A stretch of 64,000 nucleotides of DNA from Pyxicephalus adspersus (Eukaryota; Chordata; Amphibia; Anura; Pyxicephalidae). Positions 60,234-64,000 of the stretch are shown here, in pieces. The stretch covers positions 49,992,447 to 50,056,446 of the forward strand of contig NC_092859.1 of NCBI RefSeq assembly GCF_032062135.1. Direction: 5' to 3'. The notes beneath the pieces are model-generated. The model made no database searches. It had not been told where the DNA came from and saw only the letters and a list, made by a program, of their open reading frames with translations. Position 1 is the first letter of the stretch. Each line of letters starts with the position of its first letter. The position numbers and the translations under genes were made by a program.

Positions 60234-60415
60234 CAAGGCTGCGTACACATGTGTAATAATTGTCGTTGGAAAGGATCCTTATTATCCATGGATCCATCAG
60301 GAAGGACAATGGAACGACGGAAGACGAGCGCTGTACACAGGCCAGATTCTCATTTGATATCAGCCCTGAGGCGATTATCAGACGAAAATCATCTGTTACA
60401 TGTTACATTGTACGT
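60234..60415. mobile_element. Second Harbinger-like MITE family
   Basis: The left end GGCTGCGTACACATGTGTAA and the inverse of the right end, AGCTACGTACAATGTAAC, share the GCTRCGTACA terminus of the Harbinger MITEs, but the interior (GGATCC, CAGCCCTGAGGCG) is different. It is about 180 bp. The target duplication is not clear. Confidence 0.65.
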
Positions 60416-63400
60416 AGCTTACTGTGGAGCTCCTAATACTCTCACCACATGACTAAGAAACACCCCCCCCCCACCATCATATTACATATTATAGTCACTA
60501 TCTGCCAGGTATTACCCTAAGAGATAAACAACAAAAAGGGTGGAATTCCCCCAAGTCAGAACATCAGCTTGTGAAAAGAAAGAATGTTCTGTCTTTCCAG
60601 ACCCAGCAGAGTCTTTTGTAGTGGTGTTTAATTAGCTAAAATGAATTTATAAAAAGCCTTACAAAGTCCCAAGTTGTAAAGTTCATACACTGTCTCTTTT
60701 GTTCATAAATTTGATTTTGTAAATGTTAAGAAATGCTTTACAAACTGTAATCCCAGAATAAAAATAGAGGTTGTAGGATGATGCATGCTACCAAATGATA
60801 AGACTCTCTCCTCTTAAAAGTACTGCCAAACAGTAAACCAAAAACATTCACTTTGCAACCAGACTTGGAATTTTTTTTGGAGAGTGAAAAAGTACCTAAA
60901 TTAATTTCTCAGTTACCATGTTAAAATATTTTCAACATTATCTAAATATATAATATAAAATCTTTCTAGCATAGCATGCTAAAGTACGAACAATTATTAG
61001 GATGTTTAAGATAACTACTGTGCCCTTGCAACCTTCTAAAAACAACCGTGTTAATGTAAATTTACACAAAGAGAGATGTGATTTCCTCTTCTATTAGCTG
61101 TGTAATTTATTTAATGTGACTTTCAGCAGAGAAAGGAAGTTTCATGAAGATCAATCAGTTGCCATATTGGCTTACAGTATGGTAGTTCAGTTTAAAGGAC
61201 TTGATCTGAAATTTGATTCTAGTGGCGAAGGATCAACACCTAGCAACAGCTGTTACAGAATATTTGAAAGTCACATATTACCAGTCATCATATATTTATC
61301 TTAATTTTGAAAAAATATAATAGGGTTAATGGAGTAGTTGTGAAAAAATGTTGCTCATGAAATGTACAAATATATACTCATTACAATAAAACCTCCTTCC
61401 TAATATTGTCTAGGTCCTCTTTTGGCACAAAATTAACTCATAGCTGTTGAGGATTGGACTCCACAAGACCACTAAAAGTACCCTGTAGTATTTGGTGCCA
61501 AGATGCTAGCAGCAAAGCCTTTAAATTACACGGCCTCTGCTGCCCTACCTTTACCCATAGTGCATCTTGCTACCAGGTAATTGACACATAGAGCCACTAA
61601 ACCAGCCAACCATTAAATAATAATTCACGTTTGTGATTCTTTGAAAGATTTTCAATCAACATACATTATGCAGGCATGCACTGTAATCACTATCTGAAAA
61701 CCAAGCCTGGCATGGAGCCATTGCTGGACTGAATAAAGTCATGAAGAGGTTGCAAGCAGGGTGCACAGCACTCCCTGGAATTCTTGCTGTTTATCCAAGT
61801 CTATGCCACTACTAAAAAGGAAAAAAACTGGGTCCAGTTATCTGAGCCTATGATCAGCATATATTCTAAACCCAAAGTAAAAAAATAACATATAACAAAA
61901 CCATACTTTTAACTGGAATGCTACTTACAAGAGCAGTAAAGCAAACCACTACTTCTTTTGCATATCACCTCCATATCTAGTGTTAAGCTGCTTGAGAAAC
62001 ACGCACAATATTATTTTTCATATTTAATATTTTGAAGTAGGAAGAATCCATTTTAGCATGGAAATCATTCTAATTTATAATTGTATCTCTCAACCTGTAT
62101 GACCATCCATGTATATGTAAAATATAAATTGAAAGTTTCTAATTATAATCATAATTTGATCAATTTTATTGTTTAGCGATACTAAATGGCGTTTCACTAA
62201 AAAATCTAAGGGGACAGTACTTACACTAGATTTCCACCTATGAAAGTTGAAAATTTTCATCTAGGGTATGAGAAACGTAGCGTAATATAATAAATGAGAG
62301 AGTGTGTTACTTTCATTGTTCACTCCATAGTTTAAGCTATGTTAACTTGGAATACCCAAGTGCCAGGGAAATTAAAAAGCAGCATTTTTGCTTGCACATA
62401 AACAGGTTAGAACGTGAACATTAAATTATTTACCAAGCTAAGGAAAGGAAATATTCACTTTGCAAAAGAGAACATTCTCTAGTCTTTTAGTAAATCATCA
62501 ACAAATAGTAAAAATGTTGGAATCTAATAAATAAATAAAAGAATATGCCACAACTTAATTATTCTTTTTTTACAATTACCCAGCTTGGTTGTGGTCCCAA
62601 ACATGAGGTCACTTAACCAGATGTCCCACTTAATCATATGATTATATAGTTTCTATTTTAGCTTGCAGATGCACAAATAAGTAATGATTGAGTTTTGGAC
62701 TAAACCTTAAATCAGAAATTAAAGTACAATTAGATAATATTGTAATCTTTGTTGCAAATTTTAAAGAAAACTGTATTTTCCTGTTCCTGATTGTAATAAA
62801 AGTCACAAAAATGCAGGACAGCACAATTAGAAAATTAAAGCCATCCAAAGAAAATAAAATGACTCCATGCCCTTTAACCATTAGGGATGTTTGCCAATCT
62901 GCCAATTCATCACACTGAACTTCATTTATTGACTTATAATGATGACTCAGACTACTATTATTGCAGTCCCACAGTTGGCACAGTATTTTGGCATCAATAT
63001 GGAAAAAAAAAGTCTCCCGCTGTTGGTACATGGTTTATATTTGCTTTGTGACAACAGAAAACTTTGAGATAAGTTGATGTATCATAGCTATGTAGGACTA
63101 AGGGGCTTGTTCAATTGGCTCTTATGCATCCAACCATATCTAAAAGCATTCAGGTCAATAGGAGTTTATGTGCTGTACAACACTTGAGGGAACCTTGAAT
63201 AGGCAACACACTGAATACATGTACTTGAATACAAAAGTGTAGTTTGGACATCTTTCAGAGGAAACACCCACTCATTTAATTCAGTTGGAGCTTCACTGAC
63301 ATATACTAAGCCCTACAACCAATTTATTATATATATTTTAGGGTCAGCCTAGTGATAATACCTTTATTACCATGTTGCTGTTTTCAAATCTTGATTCCAA

Positions 63401-63596
63401 TTATATTTGTAACTTTAGGTAGCAATTTTGCTTGTTAAATATGTATTTTGTACTGTGTATACACAATAGGTCTGATGTATTAGTGTTTAAGCTTTACCAA
63501 AGGATGGATCTCAAGGGATACACCATATTTTAATGCTTCTGTTATTATTCATGAGATCAATTAAATTTGTATTGATTATATAAACATTTTCCCAAA
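60416..63596. other. AT-rich stretch with no recognised gene
   Basis: A short C run lies at about 60463-60475. A 129-codon minus frame (63031-62642) overlaps a 76-codon plus frame and has no motif. Nothing supported. Confidence 0.45.
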
Positions 63597-64000
63597 ACTT
63601 TAAGGTATATCTAAACCCAAGAACAAAAATGATATATTGCACCTGTCAATCTATATATGTGGTGGCTGAATTAGCTGTCTGCAATCTAAATCTCCCTGTG
63701 TACTGTACTAAAAACTTAAACAATGTTTTCAGTTTACCTAGCTGATCTTCTATGATCTAAAAAACAACTCTTCAAGTAAAGGAGATGAGGGCGGTCAGGT
63801 GTTTGTAATTCAAATCAGGAAAGAAGCATATGGTGACATGGGTGCTCCTCCTTACAGCACAGTGTTGTCACCCTAGGACAGCCAGTGTCTTACTGGCAGG
63901 ATCTTCAGAGTAAAACAAAGATGAAAAGACCTAAAAAAGAAACTACAGCTCAGCGTTTTTTACATTTCCCCAATGCAATCCAGCAAGTAAAACATTTTTT
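63597..64000. repeat. Probable MITE running off the window edge
   Basis: Begins CTTTAAGGTATATCTAAACC, resembling the TTAAAG...CTAAACCC end at 16846. Composition becomes GC-balanced through about 63900. The right end is beyond the window. Confidence 0.35.

Overview
The window looks like nuclear DNA from a vertebrate, most likely an anuran amphibian. It is AT-rich, has no operon-like gene packing, and is full of decayed eukaryotic transposable elements: Harbinger, piggyBac-like, Kolobok-like, Tc1, mariner and hAT-like DNA transposons, CR1, L2-like and L1 LINEs, a V-SINE-like element, and Ty3/Gypsy fragments. The amphibian call is inference from this mix, especially the palindromic MITEs and the L2-type tails ending in (ATT)n. 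I found no convincing host protein-coding exon, tRNA, rRNA or CRISPR array. The window reads as intergenic or deep intronic sequence in which almost every recognisable coding segment belongs to a transposon.

Layout. 1-9.7 kb: a complete Harbinger-type MITE (1917-2349), a near-perfect 82-nt hairpin (2631-2712), a palindromic MITE with perfect 40-bp arms (3022-3209), a C-rich unclassified block (about 4.1-4.9 kb) and a broken Tc1 transposase on the minus strand (7240-7700). 9.7-13.5 kb: an antisense CR1 LINE carrying two nested L2-type 3' tails, followed directly by a 5'-truncated Harbinger element. That element keeps a transposase fragment and five downstream exons whose splice sites and reading frame are intact; its 3' end matches the MITEs at 1.9 and 39.7 kb. 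16.5-21.6 kb: a hammerhead-ribozyme-like fold, an internally deleted mariner, and a piggyBac-like MITE end joined to an antisense L2-like LINE, with a 114-bp tandem duplication across the joint. 23.6 kb: a V-SINE-like element with an L2-type tail. 27.6-36.5 kb: two L1 ORF2 C-terminal remnants, two copies of one Tc1 family, and less certain repeats.

39.7-49.5 kb: a second complete Harbinger MITE, a Kolobok-like MITE, a hAT-like element with a 45-nt inverted repeat, a piggyBac-like MITE and palindromic MITEs. 49.5-57.7 kb is poor in recognisable elements. 57.7-60.4 kb: a Ty3/Gypsy integrase remnant, a palindromic MITE, a solo LTR with a clean 5-bp target duplication, a piggyBac-like MITE and a second Harbinger-like family. 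The last 3.5 kb shows little apart from a probable MITE running off the edge.

The elements do not form a pathway. The relations visible are parasitic: MITEs share ends with a coding Harbinger element, the SINE shares a tail with the L2-like LINE, and later insertions cut earlier ones. The most unusual items are the hammerhead-like structure, the frame-preserving five-exon Harbinger accessory gene, and the duplication across the MITE/LINE junction.
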